Source of the DNA: Bacteroides pyogenes
GTDB taxonomy: Bacteria > Bacteroidota > Bacteroidia > Bacteroidales > Bacteroidaceae
Direction: 5' to 3'
Assembly (NCBI RefSeq): GCF_014196225.1
Contig: NZ_JACIDI010000009.1
Span: 62,001 to 126,000, forward strand
Length of the DNA: 64,000 bases
Numbering within the stretch: the first letter of the stretch is position 1; each line of letters opens with the position of its first letter. Of this stretch, positions 34,993 through 44,839 are shown piece by piece. The position numbers were made by a program, and so were the translations under genes. The notes beneath the pieces were generated by a model that was not told where the DNA came from, searched no databases, and saw only the letters and a list, made by a program, of their open reading frames with translations.

Positions 34993-35338
34993 ACGGCCCA
35001 TCGTCAGGGCCGCTGCAAGCCCTGCAAGGTAATAAATCAGATGTAATGGCACGATATCGGTATGCAACGAAACCTGCAAGGTAATAAAATTATTGGTGTC
35101 CGATAAAACTTTTCGAAAGCATAAAAAGGTTTGTTTAAGCCCGTAAATCGGCTCCTCTGGAGTCTTTTTCGTTTTAGTAAGCCCCCCTTTTCTTTCACGA
35201 AGTCGGCTTGCCGACAACCCTTTTGCATCATCCTGCCCGGCAGCCCTTCATCAAGGGAAATACTCAACTTTATCCTTGTTTTATTTGCCGGGTTAGAAAT
35301 TATATCTATCTTTGCACCGCTAAACGAAAGCGACACAT
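34993..35338. other. Intergenic region S41 protease / tRNA-Leu
   Basis: 346 bp without a gene. A 16-bp direct repeat cctgcaaggtaataaa occurs at 35021 and 35073 (52 bp apart). The tRNA promoter is at 35284-35314. Confidence 0.55.
35284..35314 (+). promoter_or_regulatory. Promoter of tRNA-Leu
   Basis: TTTG (35284-35287), 19 bp, TATCTTTG (35307-35314): a full match to the Bacteroidetes -33/-7 consensus, 25 bp before the tRNA. Confidence 0.75.
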
Positions 35339-35420
35339 GCGGATGTGGCGTAATTGGTAGCCGCGCCAGACTTAGGATCTGGTGTCGAGAGACGTGTAGG
35401 TTCGAGTCCTATCATCCGCA
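35339..35420 (+). tRNA. tRNA-Leu (anticodon UAG)
   Basis: The 5' acceptor arm gcggatg pairs with catccgc at the 3' end, leaving discriminator A. The anticodon stem ccaga/tctgg encloses cttagga with anticodon TAG. The long variable arm (tgtcgagagacg) and the ggttcgagtcc T-arm fit class II tRNA-Leu. CCA is not encoded. Length 82 nt. Confidence 0.95.
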
Positions 35421-35442
35421 CAAACATTTTTGGAATACAAAA

Positions 35443-35497
35443 TTAACGCAGATTCACGCAAAGCTATCATTTTATATGTTGCGCGAATCTGCGTTAA
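35443..35497. terminator. Long hairpin after tRNA-Leu
   Basis: Arms 35443-35461 and 35479-35497 pair over 18 of 19 bases (ttaacgcagattc... against ...gaatctgcgttaa), with a 17-nt loop, 22 bp after the tRNA. It may end the tRNA transcript, but there is no T run, and such elements can be dispersed palindromes. Confidence 0.6.
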
Positions 35498-35742
35498 TCG
35501 CATGCTGACAACACCTCAAATTACAACTGCCGAACGTCTCTCAATTACCCCGTACACGCAGAACGTCATCTCTGCTGCATCCCACATATTCCTTTATACA
35601 CAAAGCAACCGCTCCCGGAAGCATCGTTCATATACCGGGCGGAACAGCGTTCTACCCGTCATACGCCATCAGTCTTTTAAAAACATCGACTACGTTCCGG
35701 TGTTTTTCACAGGAGCGGCATAAATGGAGGCAGTGGACAAAC

Positions 35743-35837
35743 TACGGGATATTTTCTTAGTCAGAACGTATCGCTGTTGAGCAAGAAAGTGCTTTCGGAA
35801 TGGGGCATACGGGATATTTTCTTAGTCAGAACGTATC
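35743..35837. repeat. 30-bp direct duplication around a 35-bp insert (unit 2)
   Basis: 35743-35772 is identical to 35808-35837 (30 of 30); identity ends exactly at both sides. The insert 35773-35807 is 35 bp. Both copies encode RDIFLVRTY in different frames because the 65-bp offset is not a multiple of three. Confidence 0.95.
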
Positions 35838-35910
35838 CTTTAAAAGAGAAGTTTCATAAGCTTGGAATAGCGCTTCCGGAACATCGTTTTCCGGAAAAGA
35901 AATTATGCCG

Positions 35911-36006
35911 ATAACAGAAAACGACACAACATTTCAGACTCTGTGATTGCGCAAGCCTTGAACACATTATCTCATATAACAGAAAACGACACAACATTTC
36001 AGACTC
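35911..36006. repeat. 31-bp direct duplication around a 34-bp insert (unit 3)
   Basis: 35911-35941 is identical to 35976-36006 (31 of 31). The insert 35942-35975 is 34 bp; the offset is again 65 bp. It lies 73 bp after unit 2 and has an unrelated sequence. Confidence 0.95.
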
Positions 36007-36071
36007 CGGACTTGTTGTAGTTATAAAACCTCTGCAAAAACCGATTACATACAACCCAACCGACATGCCTT

Positions 36072-36824
36072 ATGAAAAACTTAAAATCAATCTTATTTTT
36101 CGGGCTGCTTCTGTCAGCCTCAGTACCATGTAAAGCACAAACCGGTGCGAAAGCAGCAACCGACTCCGTTCGCTTTACGGAATACCTGCCTGTCAATCAC
36201 GCAGATGCAACAAAATGGATCACCCGCTATCAGGCGGATATCGACCGGTATCAGTCGGAAAACCTCAAGTTGCAGGATGTCTCCTGCGACGTATTATTCA
36301 TCGGAAGCTCTTCGATCAATATGTGGGACAATATTTATCAGGACATGCACCCGCTGAAAATCATCCGCCGTTCGTACGGAGGGGCCGCCATACGCGATAT
36401 GATTTACAATTACAACACAATCGCCCGCAGCTATCGCCCCAAAAGCATCGTATTATATGTGGAGAACGACCTCGCCGGATCGGGAGAAGACATCACTGTG
36501 GGAGAAACATTCGATTTCTTCCGGATTTTCATCAACCGGCTGAAGAGAGACTACCCCGGTGTTCCGGTATTCATACTTTCTTTCAAGCCGTCGCCCGCGC
36601 GCATACAAATGCTTCCCAAGCAAAGAACAATGAATTTTTTGCTCGAAGAGTATGCGGAGAAAGAGGCTCAGGTGTTCTATGTAGACGTGGCTTCTTGCAT
36701 GTACAATCGGGAAGGGGAAATACGGACAGATATTTTCAGGGACGATAATCTGCATCTGAACCAAACCGGATACGATCTTTGGACCGCAATCTTAAAGCCC
36801 CGATTGCTGAAAGCAACGAATTAA
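36072..36824 (+). CDS. Secreted SGNH/GDSL hydrolase
   Basis: A 250-residue exported SGNH hydrolase. The signal peptide is about residues 1-23. Block I is DVLFIGSSSINMW (catalytic Ser), the Gly/Asn blocks are in the middle (GGAAIRDM, VENDLAGSGED) and block V is RDDNLHLNQTGYDLW with the catalytic Asp and His. It could be an esterase acting on acetylated sugars or lipids. It lies upstream of SusCD locus 1 but 700 bp away, so joint regulation is uncertain. Confidence 0.88.
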   Translation: MKNLKSILFFGLLLSASVPCKAQTGAKAATDSVRFTEYLPVNHADATKWITRYQADIDRYQSENLKLQDVSCDVLFIGSSSINMWDNIYQDMHPLKIIRRSYGGAAIRDMIYNYNTIARSYRPKSIVLYVENDLAGSGEDITVGETFDFFRIFINRLKRDYPGVPVFILSFKPSPARIQMLPKQRTMNFLLEEYAEKEAQVFYVDVASCMYNREGEIRTDIFRDDNLHLNQTGYDLWTAILKPRLLKATN

Positions 36825-37523
36825 AGGACCAACCTATATTACGGTAAAACAGACTTAAAGAGGACAAAAACAATATTCAAAAAGCTTCGGCAATGGAATG
36901 TCTTCACCCGCCGGAGTAGCAAAATTGCGGAGAGAAGCAATACCAAAAAGCTTCTACCGGAAACCGGGCACGGCAGAAGTTTTACCGGAAGCCTATTCGT
37001 CTCTCCATTCACCAACACATTCTCACGCTCGACAGGGAAGTGGATCGTGAGAGGGCGACTTTCAACCTCTCCATTCGCCGGCAGACTCGTCGTTAACCCC
37101 TGACAGGTAGCGCGTGTAGATGGCTCCATTCACCGGCAGATTCCCACGCCTCCGCAAATGCGATCAATCCCTATGCGGCGAGAAAACTCGTACGCACAAG
37201 AAAGCTTTTCTGGGGCCATAACTCATTTCGAAACATCTATTTTTAGCACAAATTGACAAACCGAGTTAAGCAAAAATAACACTAAAAAAGGAATATCAGG
37301 CATTTTTGCCAAAAAACAAACACCGATTATACTATTTTAATAATTTTCATACAAAAAAAGAAAAAAATAAATATATATTGCAATCGTTTTATTTTTTGCA
37401 AAACAGCCCAAGCAAGCATACCTTAAATAGAGGGCAGCTGAAGGCATGTCTGCAATGACTCTCAATTCAAAAGCGACAAAGGCAAAAACAACATATTTGT
37501 TTCACTTCTTTATAAAAAAGTTT
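36825..37523. other. Intergenic region before SusC 1
   Basis: About 700 bp without a convincing gene. The first half has a degenerate repeat region (36945-37140); the second half is very AT-rich, with a small hairpin ggcatttttgcc at 37299-37310 and A/T tracts that probably carry the SusC promoter. No sigma or anti-sigma gene and no hybrid regulator is adjacent. Confidence 0.55.
36945..37140. repeat. Degenerate repeat region with TGCCGGTGAATGG core
   Basis: Read on the minus strand, GGTGAATGGAG-type cores occur at 37124, 37069 and 37003 (spacings 55 and 66 bp, that is 2.5 and 3 times 22), with weaker ccgg-containing units between. The TGCCGGTGAA core is shared with the array at 11.4 kb. Confidence 0.5.
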
Positions 37524-40500
37524 ATGAGAAAAAAGATCATGCTGTTAACGGCCTGCCTGCTTTGGGGAATAGGCTGGATTGTAGCCCAGACTCATACAGT
37601 CACGGGCAATGTCGTTTCTGAAGAGGATGAACAACCTATTATCGGTGCTTCCGTATTAATAAAAGGAACGAAGATTGGTGGTATCACGGATATTGACGGA
37701 AACTTCAAATTGACTAACGTTCCCCAGACTGCCAAAATTCTTCAAGTATCTTATGTAGGTATGAAAACGCAGGAAGTCGCCATCAAACCCAATCTGAAAA
37801 TCAGGTTGAAGAGCGACAGCGAAATGCTCGAAGAGGTTGTAGTCACGGGTATGGTGGCCACAGACAAGCGCCTTTTCACAGGCGCCACAGACAAGCTCTC
37901 TGCCGATCAAATCAAAGTAGACGGCATGGCAGACATCAGCCGGGGGCTTGAAGGTCGTTCCGCCGGCGTATCCATACAAAACATATCCGGAACATTCGGT
38001 ACAGCTCCGAAAATCCGTGTGCGGGGAGCTACCTCTATCTATGGAAACTCCAAGCCTTTATGGGTAGTAGACGGCGTAATTCAAGACAATATTGTCGATG
38101 TGGGTGCAGATGCGCTCTCATCGGGCGACGCCATTACCCTGATCAGCTCCGCCATAGCCGGGCTTAACCCGGACGACATCGAGAGTTTCCAGATATTGAA
38201 AGACGGCTCGGCTACGTCCATATACGGAGCTAAAGCCATGGCAGGCGTAATCGTAATTACTACTAAAAAAGGAAAGCAAGGAACAAGCAGCTTCTCTTAT
38301 ACCGGCGAATTCACTACCCGCCTCAAGCCAACTTACAATACTTTCAACATAATGAACTCTCAAGATCAGATGAGTATTTATGATGAAATGCAGAAAAAGG
38401 GCTGGCTCAATTTCGCTACAATTTATCGTGCTCCCAACAGCGGAGTATATGGAAAGATGTACCAGTTGACCCACCATTACGACCCCTTAACCGGACAATT
38501 CGGTTTGGAGAATACACAGGAGGCAAGAGACCGCTATCTGCAAAATGCCGAAAAAAGAAATACCGACTGGTTCGATTTGCTTTTTAGCAACAGCATCATG
38601 ATGAATCACTCGGTCAGCATGTCTACCGGTAACGATAAGTCATCATCATACATTTCCCTAAGCGCCATGAACGATCCGGGGTGGATGAAGCAAAGCAGCG
38701 TACAACGCTATACGGCAAATTTGAACAGTACATACAACATTACCAAACAATTTGCATTTACTGCCATTGCCAATGCCTCGTACCGTAAACAAAAGGCTCC
38801 GGGCACAATCGGGCAAAGCAATGATGCTGTAACCGGACAGGTTTCCCGCTCCTTTGACATCAACCCTTATTCATATGCGCTCAACACTTCACGCACACTT
38901 CACCCCTATACTTATTACATGCGTAACTTTGCAGACTTCAATATATTCAACGAGTTGGAAAACAACAACATGAGTCTGAACATCGCCGATCTGAAGTTTC
39001 AGGGAGAATTAAAGTGGAAGCATCGTACCGGGTTGCAGATCAGCTTCCTGGGAGCCCTGAAGTACTCAACGGTAACACAGAGCCACCAGATAAAAGATAA
39101 TTCGAATCAGGCATTGGCATACAGAGCAATGGGCGACGCCACAATCATCAACAGAAACCAATGGCTATACAAAGATCCCGACAAGCCGAATACGCTGCCC
39201 AATACCATTCTGCCCAAAGGGGGATTCTACGACAAAAGCGAGTATCGCATGTTGAGCTATGACTTCCGGTTGGCTGCAACTTTCAACAAAGAGTTTAACG
39301 AAACCCACATTGTCAACTCCTATGCAGGTATGGAGTTGAATTCTCAAGACAGAACCAGAGACTGGTTTGACGGATGGGGCATGCAATACAACAACGGCGA
39401 ACTTCCTTTCTTCGACTATCTGGCATTCAAACGCATGCGCGAACAAAACAGCAACTATTTCGGTCTGTGGAATACCACGAACCGCCAGCTGGCATTTTTC
39501 GCCACAGGCACCTATTCTTACAAAGGCAAATATACAGCGACGGGCACTATACGCTACGAAGGAACAAACCGTTTAGGAAAATCCCGAAGCGCGCGCTGGC
39601 TGCCCACATGGAATATAGCCACCGCATGGAATATCCATGAAGAATCATTTTTCAAAGAATGGGAACCCACCGTATCGCATCTTACACTGAAAGCATCCTA
39701 CAGCCTTACGGCGGATGCAGGCCCCACGTGGGTTACCAACTCGCGCGTAGTCATTAACAGCTACAACCCATGGCGCCCATCAGCCAGTGTGGCGGAATCC
39801 GGTTTGCGAATCGACGATTTGGAAAATTCAGAGCTTACTTACGAAAAGAAACACGAGTTGAATATCGGTATAGATATGGGCTTACTTGACAACCGCATCA
39901 ATTTAGCCGCCGACTGGTATCGCCGCAACAACTTCGATCTTATCGGATGGGCAACCACGCAAGGCGCCGGAGGGCAGGTAAACCGCATGGGCAACGTTGC
40001 CACAATGCGCTCACACGGTTTTGAAATCACGCTCTCTACCAAGAACATTAAAACACCGACTTTCCAATGGAGCACGGACTTCATATTCGGGCATAGCAAA
40101 ACCAAGGTGACCGACCTGAAAACACGCTCGTTCATGTTCTCCCTTGTTTCCGGAAACGGATTCACACAAGAAGGATACCCGCACCGGGGATTATTCTCCA
40201 TTCCCTTTGCCGGACTGGATAAATCGGGATTTCCCACATTCTATATCTCAGACAAAAAAGGAGAAAAGATTCTTGTCAACTCTTCGAATTATGGAAGCAT
40301 TGATTTTCAGGAGAGAGAAAATCTGAGCTTCTTAAAATACGAAGGGCCTACCGACCCAACAATAACCGGAAGCTTGGGCAATATTTTCACCTACAAAAAC
40401 TGGAAGTTGAATGTGTTCGTAACTTATTCGGCAGGAAATAAAGTTCGCTTAGACCCCGTATTCAAAAGCGGATACAACGACCTTGACGCTACCCCCAAAG

Positions 40501-40871
40501 AGTTTAAGAACCGTTGGGTCGTAAAGGGAAATGAGGAAATCACAGATATACCGGTCATCGCCTCTATCCGCGATGCACAGAGAATTCCCAATCTCTACCT
40601 GGCGTACAACGCTTACAACTATTCAAGCGCCCGTATTGCCGATGGTGGATTTGTCCGCATGAAAGAAGTCTCCTTAACCTATACGTTGCCAAAAAACCTG
40701 CTGAAAACCAAAATGTTGAAGTCGGCTTCCATTAAGGTACAAGGCACTAACCTGTTCCTTATCTATTCGGACAAGAAGCTCAACGGACAAGATCCGGAGT
40801 TCTTCCGCTCAGGCGGTGTTTCCGCTCCCGTTCCGAAGCAATTTACCGCAACACTGCGCTTAGGATTTTAA
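37524..40871 (+). CDS. SusC/RagA-family TonB-dependent transporter (locus 1)
   Basis: A SusC-type outer-membrane transporter of 1115 residues. Start MRKKIMLL (37524) gives a proper signal peptide; the longer frame from 37446 adds 26 unlikely residues. A carboxypeptidase-D-like domain (TVTGNVVSEEDEQPIIGASV) is followed by the TonB-box/plug region (EEVVVTGMVATDKRLFTGAT, RGLEGRSAGVSIQNISG, VRGATSIYGNSKPLWVVDGV) and a 22-strand barrel ending in ATLRLGF. It forms the import pore with the SusD protein encoded next. The absence of glycan-active enzymes and the metallopeptidase downstream suggest peptide or protein-derived cargo. Confidence 0.93.
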   Translation: MRKKIMLLTACLLWGIGWIVAQTHTVTGNVVSEEDEQPIIGASVLIKGTKIGGITDIDGNFKLTNVPQTAKILQVSYVGMKTQEVAIKPNLKIRLKSDSEMLEEVVVTGMVATDKRLFTGATDKLSADQIKVDGMADISRGLEGRSAGVSIQNISGTFGTAPKIRVRGATSIYGNSKPLWVVDGVIQDNIVDVGADALSSGDAITLISSAIAGLNPDDIESFQILKDGSATSIYGAKAMAGVIVITTKKGKQGTSSFSYTGEFTTRLKPTYNTFNIMNSQDQMSIYDEMQKKGWLNFATIYRAPNSGVYGKMYQLTHHYDPLTGQFGLENTQEARDRYLQNAEKRNTDWFDLLFSNSIMMNHSVSMSTGNDKSSSYISLSAMNDPGWMKQSSVQRYTANLNSTYNITKQFAFTAIANASYRKQKAPGTIGQSNDAVTGQVSRSFDINPYSYALNTSRTLHPYTYYMRNFADFNIFNELENNNMSLNIADLKFQGELKWKHRTGLQISFLGALKYSTVTQSHQIKDNSNQALAYRAMGDATIINRNQWLYKDPDKPNTLPNTILPKGGFYDKSEYRMLSYDFRLAATFNKEFNETHIVNSYAGMELNSQDRTRDWFDGWGMQYNNGELPFFDYLAFKRMREQNSNYFGLWNTTNRQLAFFATGTYSYKGKYTATGTIRYEGTNRLGKSRSARWLPTWNIATAWNIHEESFFKEWEPTVSHLTLKASYSLTADAGPTWVTNSRVVINSYNPWRPSASVAESGLRIDDLENSELTYEKKHELNIGIDMGLLDNRINLAADWYRRNNFDLIGWATTQGAGGQVNRMGNVATMRSHGFEITLSTKNIKTPTFQWSTDFIFGHSKTKVTDLKTRSFMFSLVSGNGFTQEGYPHRGLFSIPFAGLDKSGFPTFYISDKKGEKILVNSSNYGSIDFQERENLSFLKYEGPTDPTITGSLGNIFTYKNWKLNVFVTYSAGNKVRLDPVFKSGYNDLDATPKEFKNRWVVKGNEEITDIPVIASIRDAQRIPNLYLAYNAYNYSSARIADGGFVRMKEVSLTYTLPKNLLKTKMLKSASIKVQGTNLFLIYSDKKLNGQDPEFFRSGGVSAPVPKQFTATLRLGF

Positions 40872-40897
40872 ATACGTACATTTAAAATAAATAAGTT

Positions 40898-42451
40898 ATG
40901 AAAAAACTAACAGAATATATACTTACAGGTGTCGCTTGTTTAATCACCTTATCTTCTTGCGATTCTTTTTTGGATGTAGTTCCCGATAAAAGAACCGAGA
41001 TCGACACAAATCAAAAGGTGAGCGAATTATTAATATCCGCATATCCGACGGTGGATCCTATGATGATCTACGAACATCGCACGGACAATGCGATGGACAA
41101 CGGAGTACAATACGGAACGGGCGACAGAATGTTAACCGAGAACTACTTCTGGGAAGATATCACACCCAACGGTTGGGACGACCCCGAACAGCTTTGGAAC
41201 AGTTGTTATAAAGCGATAGCAACAACCAACCAAGCACTGGAAGGCATCCGGGAAATAGGAGAAAGCAAAGAGAATGCCCCTTTCAAAGGAGAAGCGTTAC
41301 TGTGCAGAGCGTATGCCCACTTCTTGCTTGCCAATACATTTTGCCAACCGTACAACGCCGCTACAGCCGCAAAAGATTTAGGAATACCCTATGTTACAGA
41401 ACCGGAAAAGAAAATAGGCAAAACCTACGAACGGGGGACAGTTCAATCGGTGTACGAAAACATTGCCAAGGACATTGAAGAGGGCTATCCGCTTATCGAC
41501 GATAACGCCTACGCCATCCCGCTGTATCATTTCAACAAACGGGCAGCAGCAGCTTTTGCTACCCGATTCTATCTATTCTATGGCAAATATCAGAAAGCCC
41601 TGGAATATGCCAACCAAGCCATTCCGGACGATCCTTCGGCTTCATTGCGCAACATCAAAGAATATACAATGCTGGCACAATCAGACGAGTGGAGAGATCG
41701 CTTTATCAGCAAGGACGAACCCGCCAACTTGCTTCTGATCCCTCTGCGCTCTCTATGGGGAAGAACCTATGCAAGCCGTCGATACGGCAACTCCGACATA
41801 CTGACATCCCTTGCCACTTATCGCTCAAGAGGGCCTTGGGGAGACGTACTGAAAGATTTTGATTGGTTATTCGGTGCATCGGGATATCCTGTAAAGTTCC
41901 AACCCAAATACAATGAAATATTCGAAATAACCAATCAAACCAGCCAAACAGGACAGCCCCACACAGTGCAAATGGCTTTTACCGTAGATGAAACCTTGCT
42001 TTGCCGGGCGGAGATTCACACAATGCTGAAGCGATATGACCAAGCAGCGCAAGATCTCTCATACTGGTACATAAAGAAAGGCGGAGAGGGAGCCGACCGG
42101 GAAACGATTGTCCGGTTCTATACCGACAGAGAAGCGGCAGACAAGAAAGCGATACAGAAGAATGAATTACACCCCATGCTCGCATTAGTTAAGCCGTTTA
42201 ACGCAGCTTTCGAGATCGAAGCCGGCACACAGGAGAAGATGTTGCAGGGAGTGCTGCATGCCCGCCGCATCGAAACCATGTACAGCGGTCTGCGCTGGCT
42301 CGATATTCGCAGATATGGCATTGAAGTCATACACAATGTAGACGGAGAAGTGGAAAACCAAGTAACGCTGCCTGCAGGAGATTTAAGGCGTGTAATACAA
42401 ATACCGCAATCCGTAACGACCGCAGGAATGACTCCCAATCCTTCAAAATAA
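40898..42451 (+). CDS. SusD/RagB-family lipoprotein (locus 1)
   Basis: A 517-residue surface lipoprotein that caps the SusC barrel and binds substrate. The lipoprotein signal ends LITLSSCDSFLDVVPDKR (Cys near residue 21); the DVVPD start and the TPR-like helices (KGEALLCRAYAHFLLANTF, RRIETMYSGLRWLDIRRYG) are family marks. It follows SusC by 26 bp in the usual order. Confidence 0.93.
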   Translation: MKKLTEYILTGVACLITLSSCDSFLDVVPDKRTEIDTNQKVSELLISAYPTVDPMMIYEHRTDNAMDNGVQYGTGDRMLTENYFWEDITPNGWDDPEQLWNSCYKAIATTNQALEGIREIGESKENAPFKGEALLCRAYAHFLLANTFCQPYNAATAAKDLGIPYVTEPEKKIGKTYERGTVQSVYENIAKDIEEGYPLIDDNAYAIPLYHFNKRAAAAFATRFYLFYGKYQKALEYANQAIPDDPSASLRNIKEYTMLAQSDEWRDRFISKDEPANLLLIPLRSLWGRTYASRRYGNSDILTSLATYRSRGPWGDVLKDFDWLFGASGYPVKFQPKYNEIFEITNQTSQTGQPHTVQMAFTVDETLLCRAEIHTMLKRYDQAAQDLSYWYIKKGGEGADRETIVRFYTDREAADKKAIQKNELHPMLALVKPFNAAFEIEAGTQEKMLQGVLHARRIETMYSGLRWLDIRRYGIEVIHNVDGEVENQVTLPAGDLRRVIQIPQSVTTAGMTPNPSK

Positions 42452-42487
42452 AATAAAGTGTAAACAGTTAAAAAAAGACACACTATT

Positions 42488-43543
42488 ATGAAAACAATAA
42501 AATACATCCTTTTAAGCAGCCTTTTAACCGTAGGTTTCCTGTCGGCTTGCGACAACGATGATATCGACACCTCGAAAAGCATTTTCAATAGAAGCTCTAC
42601 CCCTAAGAATGTGTTCGATGACTGGCTATACAAGAACTACATCAAATCTTATAATATCGACTATAAATACCGTATGGAAGATATTGAAATCGACTTTACC
42701 AAGAATCTCGTTCCGGCAGAGCTTGAGAAAAGCATGAAGTTGGCCAAAATCATCAAGCATGTCTGGTTAGAAGCCTATGTAGAAGCAGCAGGTCCGGACT
42801 TTATGAAAAAACATGCGCCTGCCATCCTTCAAATCATCGGTTCGGCAGCATGGAACGAAGGAGGTACCATTACGCTCGGTACGGCCGAAGGCGGGCTGAA
42901 AATTACGCTATACATGACCAATTGGCTAAACCCCAAAGACATAGCTCAGATGAACGAGTATTTCTTCAAAACAATGCACCATGAGTTCACGCACATCTTG
43001 CAGCAAGACATCAACTATCCGCAGGAGTACAACCTCATCAGTGCCGAAGACTACCGCCCGTCGGGATGGCAGAACAGAAGCCTCAAACAAGCAAGCCAGT
43101 TGGGGTTCATCACTCCTTATGCGGGAAGCATGGCAGTAGAAGATATTACGGAAATAACATGCTGCTATGTAACCTACACGCAAGAAGAATGGGATGCGGT
43201 TTTGGAAATGGCCGGAGAGAGCGGTCGCAAGAAGTTGGAGCAAAAAACTGAGATTATGAAAAAATACATGCAGGAGGTATGGAAGATAGATATGGACAAC
43301 TTGAAGAGGATTGTGCATCGGCGCATGAACGAAGTGATACAGATGAACCTTATGCAACCCGATTGGGAAGCACTGCTTTCACCCGGAACCCCTAAGGCAA
43401 AAACCGCAGCGGCTTTACAACTGCTCAAGCAGCAATTGAAAGCCGATTATCCGGAAGCATTAAAAAAGATGGACAAGCACAAAGATTGCTGCCAAATACA
43501 CAATGCCAATTTAATCAATCTATTGAAAGAACCTGAAAAATAA
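42488..43543 (+). CDS. Lipoprotein zinc metallopeptidase (Peptidase_Mx1-like)
   Basis: A 351-residue lipoprotein (signal TVGFLSACDND, Cys near residue 18) with a gluzincin-type motif HHEFTHILQQD near residues 164-174 and a downstream conserved Glu-rich segment (VEDITEITCCYVTYTQEEW). It matches the putative zinc-binding metallopeptidases encoded in SusCD operons. It probably acts at the cell surface, trimming proteins or peptides for import by the SusCD pair. Confidence 0.85.
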   Translation: MKTIKYILLSSLLTVGFLSACDNDDIDTSKSIFNRSSTPKNVFDDWLYKNYIKSYNIDYKYRMEDIEIDFTKNLVPAELEKSMKLAKIIKHVWLEAYVEAAGPDFMKKHAPAILQIIGSAAWNEGGTITLGTAEGGLKITLYMTNWLNPKDIAQMNEYFFKTMHHEFTHILQQDINYPQEYNLISAEDYRPSGWQNRSLKQASQLGFITPYAGSMAVEDITEITCCYVTYTQEEWDAVLEMAGESGRKKLEQKTEIMKKYMQEVWKIDMDNLKRIVHRRMNEVIQMNLMQPDWEALLSPGTPKAKTAAALQLLKQQLKADYPEALKKMDKHKDCCQIHNANLINLLKEPEK

Positions 43544-43550
43544 GAAAGTC

Positions 43551-44828
43551 ATGAAGAATATTTTATATACACTCACGCTTATATGGGCTGCATGCCTGCT
43601 TGGTTCATGCAAAAATGAGATTGAGGACTACTTCGACCAAACGGCTTCCGAGCGTATGGAACAAGAAGTAGTCAAATACAGAGAGCTGTTGGTAAAGCCT
43701 CAACACGGATGGATCATGGAATATTACCCCGGCGGCATAAATCAGGCCTTTGGAGGGTACGCCATAACAGTATCTTTCACTACCGATGGATATGCTGTTT
43801 TCCGATCGGTATTGGAAGATGACGTAAGTAAATCGGTGTCAAGTTTCTACGCACTAAATAAAGACATGGGACCCACTCTCAATTTCGACACTTACAACGA
43901 GCTATTTCACTATTTCTCCAATCCCGATACGAGTAATGGAGACGGAGCAGGCAAAGGGATGCTCGGAGATTACGAATTCATATTCGATTCGGGAACAGAG
44001 AGCGAGATTATAATGACCGGTAAGAAGCACAAATCCACCATCCGCATGTATGCGCTGCAAGAACCCGCTACCGAATACCTGAAAAAGGCAAAAGCGGAAA
44101 TGGAGAGCTATTTCATGATTGCTGCCGTGAACGGGTTGAAGGGGACATTTGCCGGAGAACCGGCAGAAGCCGAGTTCATCACCTCCCAATCGTACATGCT
44201 GGCTCAGGGAAAAGAATCGACAAAATTTTCATTCATGTTCACGGATAAAGGAATAAAACTTTATGCTCCCATCGAATTGAACGGAAAAAAAGTAGAAAAC
44301 CTCTCTTGGGATAAACAGAAGCGTGCTTTTACTACCCCCGACGGGCAAACGAACTTAGCGTTGGTATACGACCCGAAAGGCCTGAGAGAAGACCAGCTAT
44401 TGGGCAACTACGTGCTACACTACGAAAACGGCAAGCAGATCGACGTTTCAATCAAAAAGAGAAACAACGGAAACATTGTTATGGAAGGCTTACCTTTCAA
44501 TGTAAAGCTCAGCTACAACAGACGTAAAGGAGCGTTGGAACTAAACGCACAGCAACTCCGTTCAAATCCGGAAGTGTGGCTTGCCATCTGGGCACGAAAA
44601 AGCAGCGGAGGCTACCTGATCTGGGACAAAGGATATGGCTTGGTGACGGAGTGGAATGAAAAAGAAGGAGACGAATTTACTCTGAAATGGGTAGACAATG
44701 GTTATGAGTGGTTTACAAAAGGAGAAAGAAATTATGCCGACAGTTTCATCTTATGGGAAGTAGGGAAAGGTGTATACAATGGCTATGGAGATGCTCGCTT
44801 CTACGATTTATTCTTAACAAAAAAATAG
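43551..44828 (+). CDS. DUF4302-type lipoprotein
   Basis: A 425-residue lipoprotein (signal AACLLGSCKNEIEDYF, Cys near residue 20) of the DUF4302 kind found beside SusCD/metallopeptidase sets. The region EQEVVKYRELLVKPQHGWIM is followed by beta-rich sequence. The C-terminal ~145 residues (from LLGNYVLHYENGK) resemble the C-terminal part of the next gene product. Likely a surface accessory of the importer; function unknown. Confidence 0.8.
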   Translation: MKNILYTLTLIWAACLLGSCKNEIEDYFDQTASERMEQEVVKYRELLVKPQHGWIMEYYPGGINQAFGGYAITVSFTTDGYAVFRSVLEDDVSKSVSSFYALNKDMGPTLNFDTYNELFHYFSNPDTSNGDGAGKGMLGDYEFIFDSGTESEIIMTGKKHKSTIRMYALQEPATEYLKKAKAEMESYFMIAAVNGLKGTFAGEPAEAEFITSQSYMLAQGKESTKFSFMFTDKGIKLYAPIELNGKKVENLSWDKQKRAFTTPDGQTNLALVYDPKGLREDQLLGNYVLHYENGKQIDVSIKKRNNGNIVMEGLPFNVKLSYNRRKGALELNAQQLRSNPEVWLAIWARKSSGGYLIWDKGYGLVTEWNEKEGDEFTLKWVDNGYEWFTKGERNYADSFILWEVGKGVYNGYGDARFYDLFLTKK

Positions 44829-44839
44829 GAGGCAGAAAT

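Larger units (their letters stand above)
35421..36071. other. Gene-free region after tRNA-Leu
   Basis: About 650 bp without a convincing gene. It holds a 19-bp-arm hairpin (35443-35497) and two adjacent 30-35-30 duplication units (35743-35837, 35911-36006). Fragments such as the frame from 35724 (MEAVDKLRDIFLVRTYRC) are cut by the first duplication, so a decayed coding remnant is possible. Confidence 0.6.

Noticed and set aside
35430..35723. Short plus-strand frame after tRNA-Leu (97 codons)
   Set aside because: It begins inside a hairpin, has no recognisable features and low-complexity basic sequence; not supported as a gene.
36839..37129. 96-codon minus-strand frame in the degenerate repeat region
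   Set aside because: Its sequence follows the repeated GGTGAATGG units; no sign of a protein family.
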